NCBI GenBank assembly: GCA_946555455.1 | Contig: CAMNSU010000004.1 | Coordinates: forward strand, 1-64,000 | Direction: 5' to 3' | Length of the DNA stretch: 64,000 nt | Source: an uncultured Clostridia bacterium | Lineage (GTDB): Bacteria; Bacillota; Clostridia; RUG12999 | In this document: in pieces, positions 7,619 to 15,797 of the stretch | How the letters are laid out: each line of letters begins with the position of its first letter | Numbering within the stretch: the first letter of the stretch is position 1 | Translations under genes and position numbers: made by a program | Notes under the pieces: model-generated | What the model was told of the DNA's origin: nothing | Seen by the model: only the letters and a program-made list of their open reading frames with translations | Databases searched by the model: none

Positions 7619-10600
7619 TTATTGCAGTTGCTGCACGATTCTTTGGAACACCGCCGCGGTTTGCGCTCTGGTGGCGTTTGCCGCCGGTGCAAAAGTGCCG
7701 TCCTCATTGCCCTGCAAAATGCCTTTATCCGCTGCCCAGACAGTCGCTTCTGCGGCATAATCGGAAATCGCGCTGCTATCCGTATAATTCAAATTGCCGT
7801 TTGCGGCGGTGTCATAGGCTTTGTATTTGGCGTAGCGGTAGAGAATTGCCGCCATCTGTTCACGCGTGATGTTTTCCTCCGGCGCGAACAATTCATCGGA
7901 AACGCCTGCCACAATACCGTTTTGCCGCGCCCAATATACAGCGTTGCCGTACCAGCTTTGCGCGTCTACGTCCGCAAAGGGATATCCCAATATTTCATTG
8001 GATAAATCCGGCTGGTTTTCCAAGCGGTAGAGTACCGTCACGAACATTGCCCGTGTCACATCAGCCTCCGGCGCAAATTCCGTTTCGCTCACGCCCGTCA
8101 TAAGACCGCAGTTACGAACGAATTCCACTGCCGACGCATACCATTCACCGCTGTAAACGTCTGTGAAAGAACCGCTTTGTGTCGGCGTGTTAGGCGTCGT
8201 GTCCGGTGAAGGCGGTGTTACAGGAGCGGGCGTTGCAACAGGAATGGGTACGACACCGCCGCTGCAGCTTCCTCCACGGTTTCCACCGCCTCCTCCTCCG
8301 CCACCGGCACCACCACCGCCTCCTCCGCCGAAACTACCGCCGCCGCCGGATATGGTGACGGATAGGGTTTGCGGCGCAGAGTCGTTGTGGTTGCTGTCGC
8401 CGAGAACTTTATAATATACCGTATAGGTCTTTGCGTCTGTTCCGGTCGGAATACTTGCGGAATAATCCCGTCCGTTCAAAGAATATTGCATAGTGCCGTC
8501 CACGGACTGTCCCGCCGTGATGAGCGCCTGCGGTTTGCCGTTATACGTGAGTCCTGTTTTGGCTGCTGGCGCTGTGTAGGACGGGTCAGCTTTGTTGACC
8601 GTCACTGTCACCGTCAACGTGAGAGATAGAGGATTTTTAGTCTGCGATTTTGCTGTTGCCTGTATCAGCAGCGAGTAATCACCTATCGCCGCAGTCGCCG
8701 GAACCGTCAGAGTATCGCCGCCTACTGCCGCGCCCAAAGTGTCGTTGCCGCTCGTAATGGTATAGACATACGCATATTGCGGCGCGTCTATGCCGCTGGA
8801 AGCTAAAAAGGCGGACAAATCCTGCGTTGCCGCTGTACCATAGACAGCGGTAACGGTTTTCCCTGAAATGGTGACGGAACTTTCCGGAATGGAACGCAAA
8901 ATCGGGCGACCGAGCAATTCGTCCATTCTCCAGGTATAATCAAATCCCCAGCCGCTAAAACTGCCTTTCTGCGCAAAAGCTTCCTTGTCGAGCACCCACG
9001 CCTGTCCGGCAACATCTGCACCATCCAGTCCGGCGTTGCCAATGCCGCCGATGGTAGAGGCGCCGGTGAGATAGTAGCAGTCTGTAACAACGCCGCGATT
9101 GTTTCCCACTATGCCGGCAGGGTTGCGGTTGGCGTCCCCAATGATGCCAACGCCGCCGCTGCCGGTAAATCCGGCTTTCCGGCGGACTGCGCCGATATTG
9201 TAGCAATTTTGAATGCTGCTGTTTTGCGTATCGTTGTATCCGGCAACGCCGCCAATGTTAGACAGTGCGCTAACCGCACCGGTTGTATAACAATCTTTGA
9301 TTTTTCCGGTGTTCCAGCCGACAATGCCGCCGGCATGGCTGCCGCCCTCGCAATTGATATCGCCGGTGTTGTAGCAGACAAGGATATTGCCATAGGAAGC
9401 GTTGCGACCGACAATGCCGCCGACCATGGCTCCGGAGGGGGCGTTCATTGCACCGGTATGATAGCAGCTTGATACCATTCGGTTATAGCCATTTTCGCCG
9501 ACAATACCGCCGACACAGCTTTCGCCTGTGATAGTGCCATCATGGTGACAGTCCGTAATGGTTCCTTCGCTGAATCCGACAATGCCGCCGACGCGTTCTG
9601 TGCCGGTTATATTGCCGGTTACAGAACAATAGGAAACAGAACCTTTTTCGTGCTGTCCGACAATGCCGCCCACATAAGTGCTGCCGGTGACGGTTCCTGC
9701 TACTTTGACATTTTGAATGGTTCCGGTACTATAGCCAAACAGCCCTTGATAGGCGCTATCCGGTTGGTCAATATAGAGTCCTGTGATTTTGTGTTCCCGA
9801 CCTTCAAATGTGCCTGCAAACGGCGCTTCTTTTGTGCCGATTGGCGTCCATTGTTTTGTACTGCTGCCGCCAAGGTCAATGTCCGCTGCAAGCGTAATCG
9901 TGAGGTTGTGATAGTCGTTGCCCGCGTTCACACTGTCTCGGAACGCTTCCAGTTCAGCGGCAGTAGAAATCGTGACATCTTTTAAACTATCCTCCGGAAT
10001 CGCGCGCAGGACAGGTCTGTCGATGGTATTGTCTATTTTCCAGACAGTTTCAAAATCCCAGCCGTCAAAAGTGAACGATTTTGCAAAGGCGGATTTCTCA
10101 ATTGCCTCCGCCTGTCCCAGAACGTCCTTGCGGTCCAGTCCGCCGGCAGAATTACCAAGACCGCCTGTAGCAGTGTTCACAAGATAATAGCAATGTGTAA
10201 CAATGCAGCTTGCACCGCTGCCGGTTCCGTTGGTGATGCCGGAACCGCCGGAAATAGTGCCGATATTATAGCAATTTGTCATTTCGCCCGGTATATTATA
10301 TCCTGTAATACCGCCGACACAGCCGATACCGGTGACGGCGCCGGTGTTGTAGCAATCGGTTACAATATTTAAATTAGCGCCTGCGATACCACCGATATAC
10401 GGTTCGCCGGTGACAGCACCAGTATTATAACAACATATTATCTTGCCGGTACTGGAACCTGTGATACCGCCTACGCTGGTTTCGCCGGTAATGGTACAAG
10501 TATTATAACAATTTTTGATTGTTCCATAAGAATTTTCTCCTGCAATACCGCCAACGTCAATACCGCCGGTAACAACTCCCGCCACGCCGAGGTTTTGAAT

Positions 10601-13600
10601 AGTTCCGGTGTTAAAACCGAACAACCCTTGATCGCCGCGTTTAGATTGATTGATATAGAGTCCTGAAATCTCGTGACCGCCGCCGTCAAACGTGCCGGCA
10701 AACGGTGCGTCCGCTGACCCAATCGGCGTCCACTGATGTTCTTCGCTGCCGCCCAGGTCAATGTCTGCTGCGAGTACGACGGTGACGTCGCTGTAGTCGT
10801 TGCCCGCGTTCACACTATCGCGGAGGGCTTCCAGCGCCGCAAGGTTTGTAATGGTATGCAGCATGGTTCCGCCGCCGCTGCCGTCTTCAGCATTCAAACA
10901 TAAAACAGGTCTGCCCAGCGACTCGTTCAGCGCCCAAACCGTTTCAAAATCCCAGTTCACAAAAGTAGACTGCTGTGCAAACGCCGTTTTAGGAACCGGT
11001 TCCGCCTGTCCTGCAACGTCATCACTGGCGGTTGTGCCGGAATGCCCGATGCCACCCGCCGCAGTGTCCGCAAGATAGTAGCAGTTGGAAAGATTCCCCA
11101 GCAGATTATTGCCAGCGATACCGCCGACAGCGGAGTTGCCGCGAATGCTGCCGACGCTGTAGCAATTGGTGACTGTGCCGGAACAGGTGCTGACAATGCC
11201 GCCGATATAGCTGCTGCCGCTGACCCTGCCGGTATTATAGCAATTGATAACGGTGCCGCCATTGGTGCGTACCACACCGCCGGTAGAGGAAGCGCCGATG
11301 CTGCCGGTGTTATAACAATTGGAGACGATAGCCTTTGTACCGTTGCTATCCACGATACCGCCCGCCCACTCATGACCGGAAATCGCACCGGTGTTGTAGC
11401 AGCCGGAGATGGAACCGTCATTGTTTCCGGCAATACCGCCAATAAACATGTTTCCGCCAACGGTGCCGTCATTATGGCAATTTGTGATACTGCCTTCATT
11501 CCAGCCCACAATGCCGCCGACTTGTTCGGAGGAGCTGTCGGGTGCAACAGCGCCGCTGTGAGAACAATTTATAATGGAACCGAGATTATATCCGGTAATG
11601 CCGCCAATGGTATCTGCACGCCGACCGGCATTGCCGACAACGCCGTCATGATGACAGTTTAAAATACTGCCCTCATTTTTTCCGACAATGCCGCCGGTAT
11701 AGTCCATACTGCGGACGTCGCCCGATACGCTGAGATTTTGAATGGTTCCGCTGCTGCGGCCGAACAATCCTTGAAATCCGTTCCCAGGAACATCGTTGAT
11801 ACAAAGTCCTGAAATCTTGTGATCGCCGCCGTTAAAAGTACCGGCGAACGGTTTGTCCAGCGTGCCGATTGGCGTCCATTGATTTTCATAAGTAATAATG
11901 CCGTAATCGTCATTGACGCGACCGCCTAAATCAATGTCCGCTGCAAGCATGACAGTGGTGCCGCTATAGTCGTTGCCCGCGTTTACGCTATCCCGAAACG
12001 CTTGCAGTTCGGCAAGCGTGGAAATCACGAGAGAAGTAATTTCCGTTTTGCCGGCGCTTTCCGGAATTTCGCGCAGAATTGGTCTGCTAAGGGTGTTGTC
12101 TATTTTCCAGACATTCTCAAAATCCCAGTTCACAAATGCAGATTGCCGCGCAAATGCAGTATTGTCAATTGCCTCTGCCTGTCCGGCAACATCTGCGCCG
12201 TCCAGTCCGCCCGAAGCAGTATCCGTCAGATAATAGCAATTTGTGACTGTATAGGTGATTTCACCGTCCACGCCGTTTGTGATACCGGAACCGCCGGAAA
12301 CCGCGCCGATATTATAGCAATTTGTGATGACGCTGCGTGCGCCGCCCGCAGAGCCGCTGCCATCGTTAACACTGACAGCCCGCCCGACAATGCCGCCGGC
12401 AAATTCCTTGCCGGAAACCGCGCCGGTATTATAGCAATCGGCAATATTGCTGTCATTGCCGGAACCGCCCGCGATACCGCCGATAAGTTCGTTGCCGGAG
12501 ACGGAACCAGTATTATAACAGCGAAGGATTTTACAGTGGTCGCTGATGCCGAACTGCGTGTCGGCATGACCGCCTGCGATACCGCCGACAATCATTCCGC
12601 CTTTTACAGTACAATGATTGCAGCAGTTTTGGAGCCAGCCGAAAGTATTGTTGTTGCCGACAATGCCGCCGACATAAGCGCCGCCGGTAACGGAACCGTC
12701 CACACAAAGGTTTTGAATGGTTCCGGCGTTATGCGCGAATAACCCTTGATAATCGTCATTCGGTCGGTTGATATGTAATCCTGTGATTTTGTGACCGGCA
12801 CCGTCAAAAATGCCGCCGAACGAAATATCTTTTGTGCCAATCGGCGTCCATTGGTTTTGTTCGCTGCCGCCGAGGTCAATATCCGCCGCGAGCGTGACAT
12901 AGAGGTCATAGGATTTTTCTCCGGCGTTCACACTGTCCCGAAAGGCTTCCAGTTCGGCAAGCGTGGAAACAGTTATTCTTCGATAGCTGTCCTCCGCAAG
13001 TGCGCGCAAAACCGGTCTGCCAAGGATGACGTCCATGTCCCAAACGGTTTCAAAATCCCAGCCCTCAAAGGTGGGCGAATGCTCAAATAAATTTTTTTCA
13101 ATGGCGGTTGTCTGTCCCGACGTGTCTGCGCCGTCAAAACCGCCTGTGGCAGTGCCCGCCAGATAATAGCAGCTTGTGATGGTGAATGGCTTCGCTTCGC
13201 CCGCTCCGATACAGTCGCCGATGATACCGGAGCCGCCGGAGACCGCGCCGATATTATAGCAATTCGATAATACGCCGGGCGCAAGCATACGACCTGCAAT
13301 CCCGCCGCTGCTGTCGCTGCCGGAGACCGCGCCGGTGTTATAACAATTTGTAATATTACTATGTTCACCGGAACCGCCAGCGATACCGGCAACCATGGTT
13401 TCACCGGAAATTGCGCCGGTATTATAACATTTTGTTATTTCGCAGCCACTGGTGCCGGAATCGCGGTCGCCGTTTGCGCCTGCGATACCGCCGACCATGC
13501 TCACGCCGGTGACGGCGCAGTGGTTATAACAATTTTTGATTGCTCCATAAGCAGTGTCGCCAACAATACCGCTGACACGCATACTGCCGGTAACAGAACC

Positions 13601-13969
13601 GTCCACGCCAAGATTTTGAATGGTTCCGGTATTGCTGCCAAACAGCCCTTGATAGGAGCTGTCCGGTTGGTTGATATACAAACCAGTGATGGTATGTCCA
13701 CCGCCGTCAAACGTGCCGCCAAAAGGCATGTATTTTGTACCAATCGGCGTCCACTGATGTTCTGCGCTGCCGCCGAGGTCAATGTCTGCTGTGAGCGTGA
13801 CGGTGGCGCCGCTGTAGTCGTTGCCCGCATTCACGCTATCACGAAAGGCTTCCAATTCGGCAGCAGTGGAAATGGTGAAATCCTCCGCTGCGGCGACAGG
13901 AAGGGCAACCGGCAGAGAAGAGAAAATCAGCGCGGCTGCCATGATAAAACTGAGTGTTTTTCGTTTCAT
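7619..13969 (-). CDS. giant GLUG-repeat SLH surface protein (2116 residues)
   Basis: Secreted wall-bound protein. It has a signal peptide (MKRKTLSFIMAAALIFSSLPVALPVAAA), then five homologous modules starting near residues 33, 334, 650, 1040 and 1334. Each opens with a STxAELEAFRDSVNAGxDY-type cap followed by DIDLGG, WTPIG, FDGGGH and many GLUG repeats (GGIAGxNxGxIxxCYNTGAV). After these come an Ig-like/MBG-like segment (about 1700-1870), a glycine-rich run (about 1870-1905), a Pro/Thr linker and three SLH motifs (about 1936-2116). AAGGGGGT precedes the ATG at 13967-13969. GLUG solenoids are common in adhesins and surface proteins of gut Firmicutes; adhesion is an inference. Module duplication and the shared SLH cassette suggest recombination shapes this locus. 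Confidence 0.85.
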   Translation of the reverse strand: MKRKTLSFIMAAALIFSSLPVALPVAAAEDFTISTAAELEAFRDSVNAGNDYSGATVTLTADIDLGGSAEHQWTPIGTKYMPFGGTFDGGGHTITGLYINQPDSSYQGLFGSNTGTIQNLGVDGSVTGSMRVSGIVGDTAYGAIKNCYNHCAVTGVSMVGGIAGANGDRDSGTSGCEITKCYNTGAISGETMVAGIAGGSGEHSNITNCYNTGAVSGSDSSGGIAGRMLAPGVLSNCYNIGAVSGGSGIIGDCIGAGEAKPFTITSCYYLAGTATGGFDGADTSGQTTAIEKNLFEHSPTFEGWDFETVWDMDVILGRPVLRALAEDSYRRITVSTLAELEAFRDSVNAGEKSYDLYVTLAADIDLGGSEQNQWTPIGTKDISFGGIFDGAGHKITGLHINRPNDDYQGLFAHNAGTIQNLCVDGSVTGGAYVGGIVGNNNTFGWLQNCCNHCTVKGGMIVGGIAGGHADTQFGISDHCKILRCYNTGSVSGNELIGGIAGGSGNDSNIADCYNTGAVSGKEFAGGIVGRAVSVNDGSGSAGGARSVITNCYNIGAVSGGSGITNGVDGEITYTVTNCYYLTDTASGGLDGADVAGQAEAIDNTAFARQSAFVNWDFENVWKIDNTLSRPILREIPESAGKTEITSLVISTLAELQAFRDSVNAGNDYSGTTVMLAADIDLGGRVNDDYGIITYENQWTPIGTLDKPFAGTFNGGDHKISGLCINDVPGNGFQGLFGRSSGTIQNLSVSGDVRSMDYTGGIVGKNEGSILNCHHDGVVGNAGRRADTIGGITGYNLGSIINCSHSGAVAPDSSSEQVGGIVGWNEGSITNCHNDGTVGGNMFIGGIAGNNDGSISGCYNTGAISGHEWAGGIVDSNGTKAIVSNCYNTGSIGASSTGGVVRTNGGTVINCYNTGRVSGSSYIGGIVSTCSGTVTNCYSVGSIRGNSAVGGIAGNNLLGNLSNCYYLADTAAGGIGHSGTTASDDVAGQAEPVPKTAFAQQSTFVNWDFETVWALNESLGRPVLCLNAEDGSGGGTMLHTITNLAALEALRDSVNAGNDYSDVTVVLAADIDLGGSEEHQWTPIGSADAPFAGTFDGGGHEISGLYINQSKRGDQGLFGFNTGTIQNLGVAGVVTGGIDVGGIAGENSYGTIKNCYNTCTITGETSVGGITGSSTGKIICCYNTGAVTGEPYIGGIAGANLNIVTDCYNTGAVTGIGCVGGITGYNIPGEMTNCYNIGTISGGSGITNGTGSGASCIVTHCYYLVNTATGGLGNSAGGLDRKDVLGQAEAIEKSAFAKSFTFDGWDFETVWKIDNTIDRPVLRAIPEDSLKDVTISTAAELEAFRDSVNAGNDYHNLTITLAADIDLGGSSTKQWTPIGTKEAPFAGTFEGREHKITGLYIDQPDSAYQGLFGYSTGTIQNVKVAGTVTGSTYVGGIVGQHEKGSVSYCSVTGNITGTERVGGIVGFSEGTITDCHHDGTITGESCVGGIVGENGYNRMVSSCYHTGAMNAPSGAMVGGIVGRNASYGNILVCYNTGDINCEGGSHAGGIVGWNTGKIKDCYTTGAVSALSNIGGVAGYNDTQNSSIQNCYNIGAVRRKAGFTGSGGVGIIGDANRNPAGIVGNNRGVVTDCYYLTGASTIGGIGNAGLDGADVAGQAWVLDKEAFAQKGSFSGWGFDYTWRMDELLGRPILRSIPESSVTISGKTVTAVYGTAATQDLSAFLASSGIDAPQYAYVYTITSGNDTLGAAVGGDTLTVPATAAIGDYSLLIQATAKSQTKNPLSLTLTVTVTVNKADPSYTAPAAKTGLTYNGKPQALITAGQSVDGTMQYSLNGRDYSASIPTGTDAKTYTVYYKVLGDSNHNDSAPQTLSVTISGGGGSFGGGGGGGAGGGGGGGGNRGGSCSGGVVPIPVATPAPVTPPSPDTTPNTPTQSGSFTDVYSGEWYASAVEFVRNCGLMTGVSETEFAPEADVTRAMFVTVLYRLENQPDLSNEILGYPFADVDAQSWYGNAVYWARQNGIVAGVSDELFAPEENITREQMAAILYRYAKYKAYDTAANGNLNYTDSSAISDYAAEATVWAADKGILQGNEDGTFAPAANATRAQTAAVFQRIVQQLQ
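7620..8167 (-). repeat. 548-bp near-identical SLH cassette, copy 2
   Basis: Partner of 5695-6242 in direct orientation, 1925 bases apart. One difference in 548 positions was found by line-by-line comparison. Confidence 0.95.
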
Positions 13970-14067
13970 GAAACGTACCCCCTTAAAAAATACACGCAGG
14001 AAAAACTCCTGCGCCCCAAGTAACGCAGCTTTTATGCCTATGTAAAACTACGTTTATAGATAGTCAT

Positions 14068-14096
14068 AGTATATCACATTTTCTTTGGTTTGTAAA
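14068..14096 (-). promoter_or_regulatory. promoter of the 2116-residue protein gene
   Basis: On the minus strand TTTACA (14096-14091) and TATACT (14073-14068) have a 17-base spacer. The run of 15 T at 14119-14133 lies just upstream of this promoter and could vary in length. The rest of 13970-14304 holds only the mscL promoter. Confidence 0.6.
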
Positions 14097-14206
14097 TAGT
14101 ATACAGAAAAAATGTTTCTTTTTTTTTTTTTTTGTATATCATTTACAAAAATAAATGCTTTGGATTAGAAATTTTTGCAATGACTTATTATGGTTTACGG
14201 CTTTTC

Positions 14207-14235
14207 TTGCATTTTCGCACAAGTTATGGTATAGT
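14207..14235 (+). promoter_or_regulatory. promoter of mscL
   Basis: TTGCAT (14207-14212) and TATAGT (14230-14235) with a 17-base spacer, about 70 bases before the mscL start. Confidence 0.6.
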
Positions 14236-14304
14236 AAGCGGTGTAAGCAAAGAAAAAGAATGTACCAAAAATGAAAATTTACAAAAGAAAAGGGCGGGAA
14301 TGAC

Positions 14305-14772
14305 ATGAAATTTTTTTCGGAGTTTAAAACGTTTATTGCGCGTGGAAACGTGATGGACATGGCAGTCGGCGTGGTGGTAGGCGGCGCGTTCAAGAGCATC
14401 ATTGACTCGCTCGTTGCAGATATTATTATGCCTGCCGTGAGTCTGCTGACAGGAAAAATCAATATTGCGGATTTGGCGGTACGGATTCCCAATCCGCTGG
14501 ACATGGATCAGGTATTGATTAGTTTAAATTATGGGAATTTTCTACAGCAAATCGTGAATTTTTTGATTATTGCATTTACGATTTTTGTTGCGGTCAAATG
14601 TGTGAATGTCATGCATGACAAAATGCGCCGCAAAGCAGAGGTGCAAGTCGCAGAGGAGCCGCCTGCACCGACATCGGAGGAATTGCTGGCAGAAATACGC
14701 GATATTTTGAAAAACGAAAACAACGAAAACGAGAGTTCCGAACTGCAAGCGGAGGAACTGATTGACGAATAA
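14305..14772 (+). CDS. mscL: large-conductance mechanosensitive channel MscL
   Basis: Forms a pentameric stretch-activated pore that releases solutes on osmotic downshock. The first helix carries the family signature FIARGNVMDMAVGVVVGGAF (residues 10-29) and is followed by the loop and second transmembrane helix NFLIIAFTIFVAVKCVN. The C-terminus is charged and helical (TSEELLAEIRDILKNE), as in other MscL proteins. At 155 residues it is slightly longer than usual because of an Asn/Glu-rich tail. A GGGCGGG ribosome site precedes the ATG. It has its own promoter and an 18-bp terminator, so it is probably a single-gene unit. Confidence 0.96.
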   Translation: MKFFSEFKTFIARGNVMDMAVGVVVGGAFKSIIDSLVADIIMPAVSLLTGKINIADLAVRIPNPLDMDQVLISLNYGNFLQQIVNFLIIAFTIFVAVKCVNVMHDKMRRKAEVQVAEEPPAPTSEELLAEIRDILKNENNENESSELQAEELIDE

Positions 14773-14886
14773 AACAGCAATGGAATAGGCGGAAAATTTC
14801 AGATAGGAAAACAGCATAGGAAAACCGAAAGTCGTACAGTACATACGGTTTGATTTTCTCATGTCTGAGCCGTGTGATTTGGAAAT

Positions 14887-14925
14887 AAACCAAGGGGCGC
14901 TGCAAAATGCAGCGCCCCTTGGTTT
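14887..14925. terminator. strong bidirectional terminator
   Basis: An 18-bp perfect stem (14887-14904 with 14908-14925) with loop AAA between mscL and the convergent regulator gene. Confidence 0.85.
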
Positions 14926-14951
14926 GCACCTAATATCATACATCAGGCGTC

Positions 14952-15293
14952 TTATTTCTCATCATGAGACAAGATAAACGTTTTCAGAATATCTTCCAGA
15001 TAATTCAGTTTGTCCTGCGGGCAACGGGAAATCATCCCTGTAATCCGTTTATAGGATCTGGTTGCCGCATTTTGATCCTCGCCAAACAGAATGTAGTCGG
15101 TTGAAAGTTTCAGTGTGTCCGAAACGAGCAGAAGTGTTTCAATAGACATTCCTTTATACCCGAGTTCAATGTCGCCACAGAATTTTTCCGTCACGTGAAG
15201 CCGTTTTGACATCTCGCGACGAGTGATTCCCATTGCTTCGCGGGTCCGTCTGATTCTGTTTCCGGAACCAAGCTTATCGTAATCTAAAGCCAT
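14952..15293 (-). CDS. XRE-family helix-turn-helix regulator
   Basis: A 113-residue protein with one Cro/C1-type helix-turn-helix (about residues 12-67: NRIRRTREAMGITRREMSKR ... GMSIETLLLVSDTLKLSTDYILFGE). The C-terminal 45 residues are predicted helical and may dimerise. Targets are unknown. AAAGGGGTG lies before the ATG. Just upstream, 15324-15362 forms a bulged hairpin (CTTGCCG...CGGCAAG with CCATTGCT...AGCAATGG inside) that would sit in the mRNA leader. Confidence 0.85.
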   Translation of the reverse strand: MALDYDKLGSGNRIRRTREAMGITRREMSKRLHVTEKFCGDIELGYKGMSIETLLLVSDTLKLSTDYILFGEDQNAATRSYKRITGMISRCPQDKLNYLEDILKTFILSHDEK

Positions 15294-15323
15294 CTTTTCG
15301 CACCCCTTTCTTTAAAATACTTT

Positions 15324-15362
15324 CTTGCCGCCATTGCTTGTCCCAGCAATGGAACCGGCAAG
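15324..15362 (-). promoter_or_regulatory. hairpin in the leader of the XRE gene
   Basis: CTTGCCG (15324-15330) pairs with CGGCAAG (15356-15362) and CCATTGCT (15331-15338) with AGCAATGG (15345-15352), with a three-base bulge. Role unknown; it could affect mRNA stability or terminate transcription. Confidence 0.4.
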
Positions 15363-15391
15363 TGAAATTCTGAAATTAGTATGTAAATATT

Positions 15392-15446
15392 GCATAATAG
15401 TCACTTTGTGACGATTATGCGGATTTAAAAAGTGCCTCCGCCTCGC
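15392..15446. repeat. GTCAC-palindrome repeat element, copy 1
   Basis: A near-palindrome GCATAATAGTCAC-TTT-GTGACGATTATGC (15392-15420), then a tail GGATTTAAAAAGTGCCTCCG that matches the tail of the copy at 19117-19170. The remaining bases of 15294-15797 hold a small CCACG...CGTGG hairpin near 15447 and nothing gene-like. Confidence 0.5.
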
Positions 15447-15797
15447 CACGCATAAAACGTGGCAACCGGCGGAGATGTACGAAATTATACCAAATTTGCT
15501 TCGCAATTATGGTATAATAGTTGCTTTGGATATATTATACCCTGAGATGACAGTATCATAAATGCACCAATGGAGACAAAATTTATAACTTCTAGGAGAA
15601 GTATGCAAAATTAGGATAAAACAGTATTATACGCGGGGAAATAGCATATTGCCACGCTTTGCAATATAGACTATCTGTCAATAACAGAATACCCTGTCGG
15701 AGCATGGGCTAAGGGAAGCTATACGCTGCCGCCGCGCACTGCAAAGCGGAATCTGCTTCGCAGACCAAATAGAGATTCAGGTTTCTTTTCGTTCTAT

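Noticed and set aside
8163-8414. Proline-rich plus-strand open frame
   Set aside because: Complement of the glycine-rich run in the giant surface protein.
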